In this document: one piece after another, positions 21,741 through 32,176 of the stretch | Layout: each line of letters begins with the position of its first letter | Position numbering within the stretch: position 1 is the first letter of the stretch | Assembly (NCBI RefSeq): GCF_004210375.1 | Contig: NC_134834.1 | Span: 39,212,264-39,276,263 of the forward strand | Length of the DNA: 64,000 nucleotides | Origin: Tachypleus tridentatus | Lineage: Eukaryota; Arthropoda; Merostomata; Xiphosura; Limulidae | Direction: 5' to 3' | The notes under the pieces: model-generated | What the model was told of the DNA's origin: nothing | The model's input: the letters and a program-made list of their open reading frames with translations, nothing else | The model's database searches: none | Made by a program: the position numbers and the translations under genes

Positions 21741-22792
21741 TAAAAACAGTGGTGACTGTGCTACCAAAAAGTTAGATATTTATGGCAGAAGTTCATAGGA
21801 ATACTCCAATATGTCATGAATGGTTGATGGTTAAAAAGTTATCCTGGATATGAAAAATAAAAGTGTTATACCCGAATTTAGCCAGGAAATGTTTAAACTG
21901 GATTGTGATAAAGCAAATGTTGGCTACGCTGTAACTGCTGACAAAACCTGAATTTCATTGAGATTAAAGGGTATGTGCCATCCACAATGATCATCTTTGG
22001 AAGAACACTGATGAAAGAATAGCAAACTGAATAATTTCAGTAAAACTTAATCTGCTGAGAAGCCTGGAGTTCCTGTTGAGACTACTTTCAGAGAAAATCA
22101 TTGAGGTTGGATCCACCAGTGGATTCACTGAATTGTCTATCTAGAAAGAGCTCTCCCAGTGATGATACAACCACTGGAAATAAGGGACACATACTAAGGA
22201 CCTTAGAATAGAAAACTAGCAAAATAATTTGAGAATGGGCTGTTTATAATAATAATTATTATTATATATGAAATTTGTCGAAAGGCTTTCACATTTGAGC
22301 AATGGGGTAGTGTTGTACAGGGGCGTAGCCAGAAATGGCCATTGGGGGGTTAGTTTGAGTGCTTGATGGAAGCGCCGCAGGCGCGAAGCCATGCTTGGGA
22401 GGTCAGGGGGCAAGTCCCCTCGGAAAATTTTAAAATAAAAACATAAAAGAAAAGCCTGAATTATGCATTTTGAGACCACCTTTTTGGCAAATTTCAGAAT
22501 GGCATACTGAGGTGTTTGTCTTATTTTTTTAATCATAAATAAATATATAGGCCTATATATATAATACATAACTTAAAGTTATCAGGCCCAGCAAAGTAGG
22601 CCTACAGTCCTGTCATCAACATATGAAATACAGAGTCACTCAGGAGAGGGCAAAATATATGTATAGTGTCTATAATCTGTATTCAAATATCATGGACAGT
22701 GTATGTTCATATTCCCTGGATTTCAAGAATTAACTTCACAAATAAACAGTGGGTGGCACCGTGGTAAGCTGGCAGCACCATGGCACTAACCT

Positions 22793-22892
22793 AGTACCAT
22801 TGGTGCCATCTATAGTGAATCATTCATAAGAATGAACAAAAAGTATCAAGTATGATAGTGAATGATTCACTATAGATGGCACCAATGGTACT
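22793..22892. repeat. perfect 34-bp-arm palindrome upstream of the hAT transposase
   Basis: Arms 22793-22826 and 22859-22892 are exact reverse complements; the spacer is 32 bp. The arms contain ACCATTGGTGCCATCTATAG. It lies 48 bp before the start codon at 22941, so it may be in the promoter or leader. It could be a transposase-binding array or a smaller inserted element. Confidence 0.95.
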
Positions 22893-22940
22893 GTGAATGT
22901 GACGTTGACAAACAGAAGTTGTGACAAACAATCATTCACT

Positions 22941-23162
22941 ATGTCAAGCCTGAAAAAGCAAAAGACACTGCATGGGTTCTTTAAACCCATTCATGAGACT
23001 GAACATGACCAATCTGCTGCAGCCAATCAGGTTGAATCAGAATTGTCAACTGAATTGTCAGAGTCATCACCGTGGTCTTCAACCAGTGCTGCCACTACCC
23101 CCTCATGTCCAGTCTGGGACATTGGAAATTACATTTCTGATGATGTCAGCATTGGTAAACAG
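22941..23162 (+). pseudogene. hAT transposase exon 1 (with PIP-box-like motif)
   Basis: The ATG at 22941 opens MSSLKKQKTLHGFFKPIHE, a basic start containing QKTLHGFF at 22959-22982, which fits the PCNA-interaction consensus QxxLxxFF. A Ser/Thr-rich stretch follows, ending CPVWDIGNYISDDVSIGKQ. The exon ends at 23162 in phase 0 before GTAAGT. Frames further upstream would need a GTG start inside the palindrome. Exon 1 itself is intact; the gene as a whole is broken in exon 2. Confidence 0.8.
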
Positions 23163-23398
23163 GTAAGTCGACTCCTCATTATATTAATTTTGTATTAAAA
23201 ATCATGCAAACACTCTGATGAGTTTTAGACTGAATATTCATTGCTGCTAGTGATTGTAGGCATACAGCCACAGAATGTTAGGCCTGCTCTGTAAAATACA
23301 GTTCTAAGCCTTTCTCTTCGAGGTGATAGTACTCTCATAACAAACTTTCCTATGTGCAAAATAACTGAATTAGAACTACGTTTTTCTGTCTCTTTTAG

Positions 23399-25559
23399 AT
23401 AAACGCTGAAACCAAAAAATGCCTCCTAGAGAATGCCTGGAAGCTAGGGAGTTATTATATTTTCCCCCAGTGTGGTCCAAAAAAGCTGCGTTTACAGCAT
23501 CATTGGCTTTCACAGTGGAGATGGCTACTCTACAGTCAACATGCAAAGGGTGCTTTTTGCAAGTACTGCTGTGTCTTTTTGCTTCTGATGGTGCTGGCGT
23601 TGGAAGCCAGAAATTGGGACAACTAGTGAAATTTCCATACACAAACTGGAAGAAGGCTGTTGAAGACTTCAAAGCACATGAATTGAAACAGTACCACCAA
23701 GACAGCAAAGAAAAGGCTAACAATTGTCTGCAGGTCGTAAACACAAGTTCATCTGTGCACTTGCAGCTTGATGCAGCTTACAAGCAAGAAATTGAACGGA
23801 ACCGGCAATATTTAATGCCTATTATTGATACTGTATTGCTGTGTGGGAGACAGGGTTTAGCTTTGAGGGGAAAATATGATTCTGGTTCAATGTTTGTTGG
23901 TGAAACTGATGAGGAGCCCATCAATAATGATGAGAATTTTCGGGCAATTTTGCGCTACAGGGCAAAAGGTGATGTCAAGCTTTCAGCAAGCCTTAAGAGT
24001 ACAAAGAGGAACGCTACGTATCTGAATCCTCAAATTAAAAATGAAATCATCAATGCCTGTAATACTCATGTTCTTGATGCTTTGGTCAACAGGGTTAATG
24101 CTGCAAAGTGTTTCTCAATATTAGCTGATGAAACAACAGATATTTCAGGCATTGAACAGTTTTTGCTGTGTGTTAGATATTTGCATGCCAATGACAACTC
24201 TGTTGCAATGAGAGAAGATTTTTTCCAATTTATACCTGTTTATGATGTGGCAGGCAGAAACTTGGCTGATGTTATCATAACCAATCTGACAAAATATGGT
24301 ACTGACATGGCTTACCTGCAAGGACAAGGGTACGACGGTGCTGCCTCTATGAGTGGGAAATTCAGTGGTGTCTAGAGACATATAACTGATAAATTCCCAC
24401 TTGCACCCAATGTACACTGCAGTGCCCATTCCCTAAACTGTGCAATTTCTGATGCTTGTAAAGAAGATCCTGTGCGAAATTGCATGGGAGCAATTTCTAG
24501 CATTGAAAACTTTCTCAATACACCCAAACGAAAGCACTTTGGCTCTTTCGGTGGAGAATAAAGCACCTTAATCGAAAAAAAAGTTTGAAAGGTCTCTGCC
24601 CCACCCGGTGAGTTGAGAGACATGGCTCAGTCATTGTCTTTCTAAAGTTAATACGTGCAATTGCAGATGCCCTTGAGACCATATCAGGTTGGTAAGACAG
24701 ATATTCTGCCACGAAAGCCAATCAATTATTGTGTTCTATAGCACAGCCAGAATTCATCATCACTTTACTTACCATTGCTAAATTGTTTTCCTTTAGTTTA
24801 CCTCTGTGCAACTTACTGCAACAACAGAACATTGATTTAGGTACTGCGATGCATCACGCAGAAATAGTGGAAGATTTAATCCGTTCACTCAGAAATAATA
24901 CTGTGAATGAATTAAACAACATTTTCTGTGTAGTGAGCTTCAAATTGACATCATAATGCCAAGGCAGGCTAAAAGACAGATGTATCGTGCTAACCCACAA
25001 ACCACTAGCCCTGAGGAGTACTTTCGTATTGTTGTATTTGTACCATTTGTTGATCACTTTCTTTCACAAGTATGTGACCGTCTGTCCAATTACAAAACTC
25101 TCCTTACAAACTTCATGTATCTACTACCATCAGGATCTACCACAGAACGGTCAGAACCTACAGCACAACAATGTGACCAAATTAAAGAGTTGGTCAATAT
25201 ATACAAAGCTGACACTGACAGCACTTCACTAGCTGCAGTAGGTGAATTTAGGGTTTGGTACAAATCACTTGTGAACAATAGACCAAAAATATCATAGATG
25301 CATATGCAATGTGCAATGCAGAAATGTTCCTTGTCATTTCTAGACTGTTGAAAGTATTTGTCACGCTACCTGTGTCAACGTGCTCAGTGGAGCGTTCGTT
25401 TTCAACTCTCAGAAGACTCAAAACGTATTTGAGAAATACCACCATTGAAGATCGATGAATGGCCTGGCATCATTATACATTCACCGTAATATTAAAGTTG
25501 AACCAAACTGTGTCATAGATGTCCTGGCAAGAACGAACAGGCGTTCGAGCCTTTCATAG
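23399..25559 (+). pseudogene. hAT transposase exon 2 (TTF-type finger, RNase-H fold, dimerisation region), disrupted
   Basis: The acceptor TCTTTTAG at 23391-23398 leads in phase 0 to a TTF-type finger (YIFPQCGPKKLRLQHHWLS, KGAFCKYCCVF). A one-base shift near 23575-23582 in a T run moves the frame. The next frame is open to 24375 and carries SILADETTDISGIEQFLLC (first catalytic Asp) and GQGYDGAASMSGKFSGV (second Asp region). A TAG replaces Gln at 24373-24375, and HCSAHSLNCAISDAC follows. Several frames later, NPQTTSPEEYFRIVVFVPFV and the dimerisation block with TCSVERSFSTLRRLKTYLR-type residues (about 25376-25435) are readable, ending at TAG 25557-25559. The length and order match ZMYM1-like hAT transposases. 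Confidence 0.9.
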
Positions 25560-25791
25560 ATATTCGATTGTATTTCTCTAGTTCTGACAAAACTTGCTGT
25601 ATTAGAAGAGTGTTCAATCAGAAATTTGCATTTGACCATTTGTTGTGTGTGAAATTATCTGCCATGCAATCACGGATCTTTTTGAAACTTCACAGGTGGC
25701 AACTAAACTTGTCTAGTCTAAAAAAATTGGGTCCATGGGGAGTAACCCCTCAGCCACCCCCCACCCCCCCGGCTACGCCACTGGTGTTGTA

Positions 25792-27149
25792 CACTACATT
25801 TTTAATATTGTAAGTCTTATGTTAAGTCTTATTGTAAGATTTATGTTAGTCCTAGTATTGTTAGAGAACGTTCAACATCATTTGTAATATAGGCCTACAA
25901 TAAATTACAAAAGTTTAAATGTATTCGAGCTTGTAAAATCATTAAATTATATAAGAAAGTTCATTTTCGTTACATGGAGTGAACTTTGAATTAGTTTTAC
26001 TAGATAATTTAAAAGATCTCGTCAATTAAATAACAGTGATGCAACATTATTCTAGTGCAAAGTCAACTCGTTATAGTATGGCATAATAACAGTATTTTAA
26101 TATAAACCCAGCCTCTTAACTCGCAATGCAGTAAACGTATTTTTGTAATAAAATCAACCTGAGAAAGCGTAGCATAGTAACAGTATTTTAATTGTAAAAA
26201 TTAACCTGATAAAACATTTTAATTTTAATTCAAGGATTAACGTCTATTACCAAAGAGTTTTATATTATTTTCTGAACATCAGTAAAAATACTTCGTAGCA
26301 AAGTAAATTATTGATTGAATCTAACTTCAAAGAACAGAACAGAAGTGTGTGATGTTGAGTGGCTGAACCTTCTTTGTGATAAAACTTGGTAACAATCTTT
26401 CAGAAACCAGTAGTAAAACTCAGTTTTAAGAGCTACTGGTTTCAGAGTGGAAAGTTTAAAGTTCGACTTTTAATGAAGCTTGTTGCTACAACAATAATTA
26501 AAGAATTACCGATTTACTAAATAGCACCATCGGAGCGGTTGGAACTTTGAAATTATGAAGAGGTGCAACAATACGTCAAAAAGCAACAACGTAACTTAAT
26601 TATAAGTACCACCGCTAATGTTTCCACAAGTTTGGAACCGTGGCGAGGCTGGACGTTGCGACAATGTCTCAAGAAACAATTATGATCCAGTTACATGTAC
26701 CACCACTAGTATGTTTTTATGTTTGGATTCTTGATGAGGTACTTTGTTCCAACATTGACCAAATATCTTTAAACGTGAGACTCAAGTCAAAGGACTGTCG
26801 GAAAGTGGTCAAATTCTCGAGATTTTGATGGATATGAATGAAGCAGTGTTTTATTAAATCCAGCAAGTGAGACCCAATTCTAAGTACTAGCGCCGCAGGA
26901 GTGTTGATTGACAACTCCTGCAGCCTTGGTGCTTACTGTGGGGTAGTCACCTTACTCCTTAGTTTATTCGCCTCTTCTTAAAACTATGTATGTCCTAAAC
27001 TTTCTCATGTTCCTGAGAACTAAAAATATATCATGTATGCACATTTCCTCGTGATACAGAGGAAAAATAATAAAATCTAGTTTTCACCTTGACGAGTTAT
27101 TGGTTCTGATTGCCAAAAGAACACCATAAATCTTCAGTAGTTCGTGTAC
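25792..27149. other. mostly AT-rich DNA; nested hairpin at 26403-26443
   Basis: No gene supported. The perfect 11-bp arms GAAACCAGTAG (26403-26413) and CTACTGGTTTC (26433-26443) enclose a second palindrome TAAAACT-C-AGTTTTA (26414-26428), a cruciform-capable layout. A small frame at 26640-26828 matches nothing I know. An imperfect inverted repeat around GCAGGAGT and ACTCCTGC lies at about 26889-26920. Confidence 0.6.
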
Positions 27150-27292
27150 ATAATGGTGTCGCTATTTTGATTAAGTGATAATATTCGTTATTCTATGTGA
27201 GTGATAGTCGTCACCATTTTGCATGAATGATGGTTGGCACTATTTCATGTGAGTGATAATCGATGCTATTTCGTAAGAATGATTTTAGTTTG
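27150..27292. repeat. degenerate 26-bp minisatellite, four to five units
   Basis: Units of about 24-26 bp share a CACTATTTTGCATGAATGAT-like sequence: TATGTGAGTGATAGT, CCATTTTGCATGAATGATGG, CACTATTTCATGTGAGTGAT and GCTATTTCGTAAGAATGAT. Substitutions are frequent, so it is older than the 45-bp minisatellite. Confidence 0.7.
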
Positions 27293-27431
27293 CATCTTGT
27301 GTATGGAGAATAAATAACAGGAAAAAGAAAATAAAAGTATCTCATTGCGACGCTTAGGGCGTGCACTTTTTATGATGACATTATATTATTAATTATCATG
27401 AGGTATTAAGTTTTATTTTATTATTTTGCAG

Positions 27432-27483
27432 GGAACTGAACAATGAAGAAAAATTGGTGAAGCCAGGAATTTCCCGGGTATAG
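27432..27483 (+). CDS. candidate small or terminal exon, unrecognised
   Basis: The acceptor-like TTATTATTTTGCAG ends at 27431. Reading from 27433 gives ELNNEEKLVKPGISRV and a stop at 27481-27483, or a donor at CCCGG-GTATAG. The charged, non-AT-biased codons are unlike the surroundings. There is no linked exon with proven phase, so this is only a candidate. Confidence 0.25.
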
Positions 27484-27486
27484 TTG

Positions 27487-27969
27487 GTTTGTTTTTTTAA
27501 TTTTGCGCAAAGCTACACGAGGACTATCTGCGCTAGCCGTCTCTAATTTAGCAGTATAACACTAGAGGGTTTGTTTGTTTTGAATTTCGTGCAAAGCTAC
27601 ACAAGGGCTATTTGTGCTAGCCGTCCCTAATTTAGTAGTGTAACACAAGAGGGGTTGTTTGTTTTGAATTTCGTGCAAAGCTACACAAGGGCTATTTGTG
27701 CTAGCCGTCCCTAATTTAGTAGTGTAAGACTAGAGGGAAGGCAGCTAGTCATCACCACCCACCGCCAACTCTTGGGCTACTCTTTTACCAACGAATAGTG
27801 GGATTGATCATAACATTGTAACGTCACCACGACTGAAAGGGCGAGCATGTTTGTTGCGACCAGGATTCGAACCCACGACCTCAGATTACGAGTTGAACGC
27901 CTTAACCCGCCTGACCATGCCCGGCCAACACTAGAGGGAAGACAACTAGTCATTACTACCCACCGCCAA
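27487..27969 (-). repeat. nested and partly tandem SINE-A insertions
   Basis: The tail of an outer SINE-A (27487-27569) is interrupted after AACACTAGAGGG and resumes at about 27926 with the same 12 bases followed by AAGACAACTAGTCATTAC. Between them is a full SINE-A (27654-27926) preceded by an extra 84-bp copy of its own tail region (27570-27653), almost identical to it. The outer copy's TAACACTAGAGGG thus forms the target duplication. Confidence 0.85.
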
Positions 27970-28127
27970 TATTTAACTTATATGGCATACTTACTGCTGT
28001 TTCCAGAATTGGATAGTGATACTATCACACATAACGTACTGATATAAATAAAACAATCTGGTGTTTTATAATTTTACCAAACTTATGTTTTTCTCTTACA
28101 TACGTTTTACTACGCGTATTTTGTGTG

Positions 28128-28330
28128 TTTATAAAGGCCAGGTCCGTAGAATGTTTGGAAGGAGTTCTACTTTGTGAGATTAAAAGTCAACGCATATTGT
28201 GCGAAGCACAATCAGCATGCAAAGCATGCTAATGCCATGGGGGTCTGGGGGCACATCTCTAAAAACAAATTGTAAAAGATCGGTGCTATGAGATTAAATC
28301 TCGAGAAAATTTTGCGTGGAATATTGTGTA
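28128..28330 (+). mobile_element. hAT-type terminal fragment or solo end
   Basis: Contains two small perfect hairpins, TTGTGC-GAA-GCACAA and AGCATGC-AAA-GCATGCT, then CCATGGGGGTCTGGGGGCA and a GAGAAAATTTT end. The same order (GC-rich hairpin, GAAGC, a GGGGG-rich part, AAAATTTT) occurs just inside the left end of the hAT element at 22318. No transposase or second end was found. Confidence 0.5.
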
Positions 28331-28469
28331 AACAGTTTCATGGTTGTTCACATAAAATCGACAAACATCCAATGTAAAATCAACAACTCATCATTTTGTT
28401 GGAACACTGCATGGGAAGCTAGATTTAATTAGATAAATATGTATATTTTATAAGACCACTTCCAGTTCC

Positions 28470-28560
28470 CCTGAGAAGAAAGGTCCTCCTTTCGAAAGCT
28501 TTTGGGTCATAGGATTTTTATTTCATCTCTATCATTCTTGAACCGACGAATTTCTTAGTG
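28470..28560 (+). other. retroelement-type tail with CTGA-hairpin-GAAA motif
   Basis: CTGAGAA (28471-28477) is followed by a perfect six-pair stem, GAAAGG-TCCT-CCTTTC (28478-28493), and GAAAG. The following text is GCTTTTGGGTCATAGG. It resembles the tail motif of the Penelope-like element at 2548. No coding part is attached. Confidence 0.4.
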
Positions 28561-29239
28561 CCATGTATGTATGTTTTATTACAGTAAAGTACTGCACTAT
28601 CTAAATATAAAGTAGTTATTAATTGTTAAATTATTTACTAATTTAAACAACTCTGTACAACAATAGCATATAAACTATTTCAATCATGAGCTATCATATA
28701 CGTACATGTATAGACTACTGAAATGACATGTTAACATTCTTCTGGTTGCTTTTCCATAAATAACTTACATGCAGTTTCAATATTGATATTTGTGTCATAA
28801 TGAATATGTATGAAAGAGAGGTCACTCAGTCTTTCTTTGGTTTGTGTAATTAGGCAGATAATTATTCAACTGGGAGAGTGCAAATGTCGAATGTTCAAAT
28901 GAACATACTTTAGTGACAGGATATTTTTACCTCACAAAAACAGATAGTTCGGCCTACGTATGTGCTGGAGGTGTTTGGAGTTATTGCACTTCTGTAGGAT
29001 TCTATATATATTTTAACTTGTGTCATCTTATGTTTATACTTTTCTTTAATATGTTTTATTATATTACATATGTTTTAAAAATACGGATAGTGTTACAGTA
29101 CTTCCGTAATGAATTAATGAAGTTTTTTATACATTAAGAGATGGATCATTGTAAAAAGTATATTTGGGAGATAAGGTAAGATGCCATTGATTAATCAATG
29201 ATCCTACAAACTATGCCAGCATTTCCTTAGCAATCATCG
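28561..29239. other. AT-rich DNA, no gene seen
   Basis: The frame 28913-29137 is hydrophobic, AT-driven and unsupported. Confidence 0.5.
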
Positions 29240-29530
29240 TTATTCTTTATACATATAACTAATATTTGATAACTTATAAGTACTGCCGCCGCTGCCAACA
29301 TATATTTCCGTCGCTGTAACCTCAGATTTAATAGACTCGTCTGAAGGTGTGTTCTTTTTACTTTGATTAACCATTTCTCTGTCGGTTAAGATAATTTCAG
29401 ATGAAAACAGTCCTTTACTTTGTAAACAAATGTGTATTGGTGTTTCCAAATGATTAGAATAAGTGTGTTTATGATATCTGTAAGTGACTGTCCGTATTAA
29501 AAGATATGTTGCGCGTTGTAGCAGTTGCAT
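29240..29530 (-). CDS. unrecognised 96-codon open frame, possible terminal exon
   Basis: Minus-strand frame open for 96 codons. The second half has mixed, charged composition (LTDREMVNQSKKNTPSDE, SEVTATEIYVGSGGSTYKLS), unlike AT-driven noise. A TTACAG acceptor-like site lies inside the first third (about 29465), so the real coding part could begin there and end at the stop 29240-29242. I recognise no domain or family. It may also be chance; a SINE-A copy starts only 18 bp upstream. Confidence 0.25.
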   Translation of the reverse strand: MQLLQRATYLLIRTVTYRYHKHTYSNHLETPIHICLQSKGLFSSEIILTDREMVNQSKKNTPSDESIKSEVTATEIYVGSGGSTYKLSNISYMYKE

Positions 29531-29548
29531 TGTACTATTTAATTTTCT

Positions 29549-29826
29549 GTTTGTTTGATTTTTGAATTTCGCACAAAGCTATTCGAGAACTATCTGTGCT
29601 AGCCGTCCCTAATTTAGCAGTGTAAGACTAGAGGGAAGGCAGCTAATCATCACCACTCACCGCCAACTCTTGGGCTACTCTTTTACCAACGAATAGTGGG
29701 ATTGACCGTCACATTATAACGCTCCCACGGCTGAAAGGGCGAGCATGTTTGGCGCGACGGGGATGCGAACCCGCGACCCTCAGATTACGAGTCGCACGTC
29801 TTAAAACGCTTGGCCATGCCGGGCCC
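29549..29826 (-). repeat. SINE-A, full length, exact 12-bp target duplication
   Basis: The best-preserved minus-strand copy. ATTTAATTTTCT flanks it at 29537-29548 and 29827-29838. The head reads GGCCATGCCGGGCC with GATGCGAACCCGCG in the B-box position. Confidence 0.95.
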
Positions 29827-29878
29827 ATTTAATTTTCTTATTCTGTGTTTTTCGCCGCGGCATAGCGCTTATAACATA

Positions 29879-30780
29879 CGAGGTCTGTTCAAAAAATACG
29901 CGGACTGTTTGAATTGCGCGGCTCCAGTTAGTTCCAGGGGAATCCGCTTGGTGTCGCTAGGTTCGCAAAGATCAGCTGATTACGACGCCATTTTCCGATT
30001 GCAGATATCTTCATTTGTGTATTAGCTACGCGGTTTTAAGTGAAGTGCGATTTTTTCGTTTGGCGGATTTCAGAATGAATGACCTGAAGGAGCAACGACT
30101 TACTGTGAAATTTTGTGTTAAACTTGGAAAATCTGCGACTGAAACTTTTGCTATGCTGAACATGGCTTACGGTGATGTTTCTATGAAGTGTACGACATGT
30201 TTCAAGTGGCATGAACGTTTTAAGGATGGTCGACAGTCCATTGAAGATGATGAGCGTCTTCGACGTCCTTCCACGTCAACTGACGACCCACACGTCGACA
30301 AAATCAACACCCTGGTGCGGGCAAATCGACGTCTGACTGTCAGGGAGCTTGCTAAAGAGTGTGGGATATCAGTTGGATCTTGTTACGAGATTTTGACCGA
30401 AAAATTGAAGATGCACCGCGTTGCTGCGAAATTTGTGCCTGAGAACTCGTGAGTTTTTGGCCAAACACTCGATCACTGTTCTTCCCCCCCCTACTCACCT
30501 GACCTTGCTCCTTGGGAGTTTTTCTTGTTCCCCAAACTCAAAAAACCCTTGAAAGGAAGAATATTTGAGACGATTCCCGAGATTAAGGCAAATGCGACGA
30601 AGGAGCTGGAGGACATTGCAAAAGAAGCGTACCAGGACTGTTTCAACAAGTGGAAACACCGTTGGGATAAGTGTGTGCGTTGGGGAGGAGAGTACTTTGA
30701 AGGGGTCCCAGACCTGTAACTTCTAAATAAAGTACATTTTGTTTTATGACATCAGTCCGCGTATTTTTTAACAGACCTCG
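29879..30780 (+). mobile_element. mariner element, internally deleted, 902 bp
   Basis: The inverted ends CGAGGTCTGTTCAAAAAATA (29879 onward) and the complement at 30754-30780 differ by one indel. TA flanks both sides (29877-29878, 30781-30782). A full-length mariner is about 1.3 kb; the missing part is the centre of the transposase. Confidence 0.95.
30075..30719 (+). pseudogene. mariner transposase with central deletion
   Basis: The ATG at 30075 begins MNDLKEQRLTVKFCVKLGKS. The first helix-turn-helix follows (SMKCTTCFKWHERFKDGR), then a second DNA-binding part (RRLTVRELAKECGISVGSCY) up to KFVP. Near 30440 the sequence jumps, with a frame change, to REFLAKHSITVLPPPYSPDL and FFLFPKLKKPLKGR, ending GGEYFEGVPDL and TAA at 30717-30719. 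The stretch with the first two catalytic Asp residues is deleted; the third lies in YSPDLAP. In the intact family this is a DD34D cut-and-paste enzyme. This copy could only be mobilised in trans. Confidence 0.9.
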
Positions 30781-30782
30781 TA

Positions 30783-31067
30783 GCTCTGAATTTTTAAAAT
30801 ACAAACTTTTAGTTTATATCTTGACTAGTTTGAGATCAAATTACAAACGTGACAACTGAGTATTCCATCTTATTTAACAATAAATCCTGCTCTTTTCCTT
30901 GTGGGGACGTTAAACAAATATTTGTAAAAAAGAGAAAAAAGAATGGCTATATAAAATCGTTCTAATCAATATAATTTTGTAAAGGAAATTAAACCGATTA
31001 ACACCAATCAGATATGCGAATATTTAAATGTATACACGTGTTTAAAAATTATCTTTTTTTTTTTCAG
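30783..31067. other. AT-rich spacer
   Basis: No feature except a long T tract before 31068 that looks like a polypyrimidine tract. Confidence 0.4.
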
Positions 31068-31133
31068 TGCCAGATGAGCGATTGATGCCTCGGGAAATTT
31101 GCACTTTACTAGTCCTTTCGTCACGGAGCGTCT
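31068..31133 (+). CDS. candidate internal exon, unrecognised
   Basis: A strong acceptor (about 15 T then CAG, ending 31067) precedes 66 bases that read PDERLMPREICTLLVLSSRSV in one frame with no stop, ending at a possible donor, TCT-GTAAAA. Composition is more GC-rich than the flanks. No partner exon is established. The downstream donor is weak because it runs into a poly-A tract. Confidence 0.25.
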
Positions 31134-31154
31134 GTAAAAAAAAAAAGATATATT

Positions 31155-31375
31155 ACATGTTTTTTTGAATTTCACGCAAGCCTACGTGAAGGCTATCAGC
31201 GCAAGTCGTCCCTGATTTAGCAGTGTAAGACTAGAGGGAAAGCAGCTAGTCATCACCACACACCGCCAACTGTTTTACCATCGAATAATGGGATGGATTG
31301 TAATATTGTAACGACCCCACCGATGAAAGAGCGAGCATGTTTGTATTCGAAACCACGATCCTCAGAGTGATAACC
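31155..31375 (-). repeat. SINE-A, diverged and partly deleted
   Basis: Shows GAATTTCACGCAAGCCTACG, TGATTTAGCAGTGTAAGACT, AGCAGCTAGTCATCACCACA, CATCGAATAATGGGATGGAT and GAGCGAGCATGTTTG in order, with a short gap around the GGCTACTC block. The head is degenerate. Confidence 0.8.
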
Positions 31376-32163
31376 TTAAAGAGTGTTTCTCTCAGCAAAG
31401 AGAACATTATTGCAAAACTAGAAGTAATGTTAAAAAGATTAATGCTAAATATGTGAAATAAGCTTTAGCCATTACTCCAGCCAATGAAAATGCTGCCACT
31501 TTGACTAGATGAAAGAAAAACTATAGTAAATATATCAGAAAAAGCCAGAAAATGTTGATAGATAGTGTTAACAAACGTTACGAGAAGTACAGGCCTAGAG
31601 CTCAAATGTTCTTGAGCCTTAGTACTATAAAAAAAAATATGAGGAAAGTGTTAATATGTAAAACGAATAAAATAGAAAGTAAGAATGGGAACATCAAAAA
31701 GTAAGGAAACAATATATTAATGGGCATGATAACATTAGAAAACTTGGGAGTTTTTTTAACATGATACAAGCTAAGTGTGAGTATGGTCGTTGTTCCACCA
31801 ATTCTTGCATTGTGTTTGACTTTTAACTCTGATCTAATTATAGACTTGAACTAAGTTTTATCAATAGCTAATCATTTCTAAGTATTTAAGAAATTTAACA
31901 ATTTCAAAGATCCGTGATTTTTGATACTATTCGTTTGATCCATCTTTTACCAATCAAAAATCTATAATCTCTCACATACGCAATGTATGACTATTGGTAC
32001 TTCCTGTCTCGCTTGCAACATCAAATACCCCTTTATGATGTTGTGCGTAATTTGATTACAAAGGTGTATCTGTACTTCGTTGCCGAAACAAAGTTTACAC
32101 CAGGGAAATTTAGCTGTATGTACATTTTATTTAATTTGAACAATTACTAAGTTACCAGAAGCA
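31376..32163. other. no gene seen
   Basis: An A-rich stretch (31390-31720) has slightly higher complexity but many stops in all frames; no family is recognised. Confidence 0.45.
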
Positions 32164-32176
32164 CACAGAGTAGAAA

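Larger units (their letters stand above)
19790..22200 (+). mobile_element. Ty3/Gypsy LTR retrotransposon remnant (gag to protease)
   Basis: Decayed gag followed by a retropepsin-like protease on the plus strand, then about 450 bp of further degenerate sequence up to the region before the hAT insertion. No LTRs, primer-binding site, reverse transcriptase or integrase are seen. The extent is approximate. Confidence 0.7.
22318..25783 (+). mobile_element. hAT-superfamily DNA transposon, 3466 bp, with 8-bp target duplication
   Basis: The exact 8-bp duplication GTGTTGTA lies at 22310-22317 and 25784-25791. The ends are CAGGGGCGTAGCC on the left and its complement with one mismatch (CAGTGGCGTAGCC) on the right. 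Inside are a G-rich subterminal region, a perfect long palindrome (22793-22892) and a two-exon transposase of the ZMYM1-like hAT group. The transposase is broken by a frameshift and stops. Confidence 0.95.

Noticed and set aside
22893-22940. Upstream extension of the hAT transposase
   Set aside because: It would need a GTG start immediately after the palindrome; the ATG at 22941 is the likely start.
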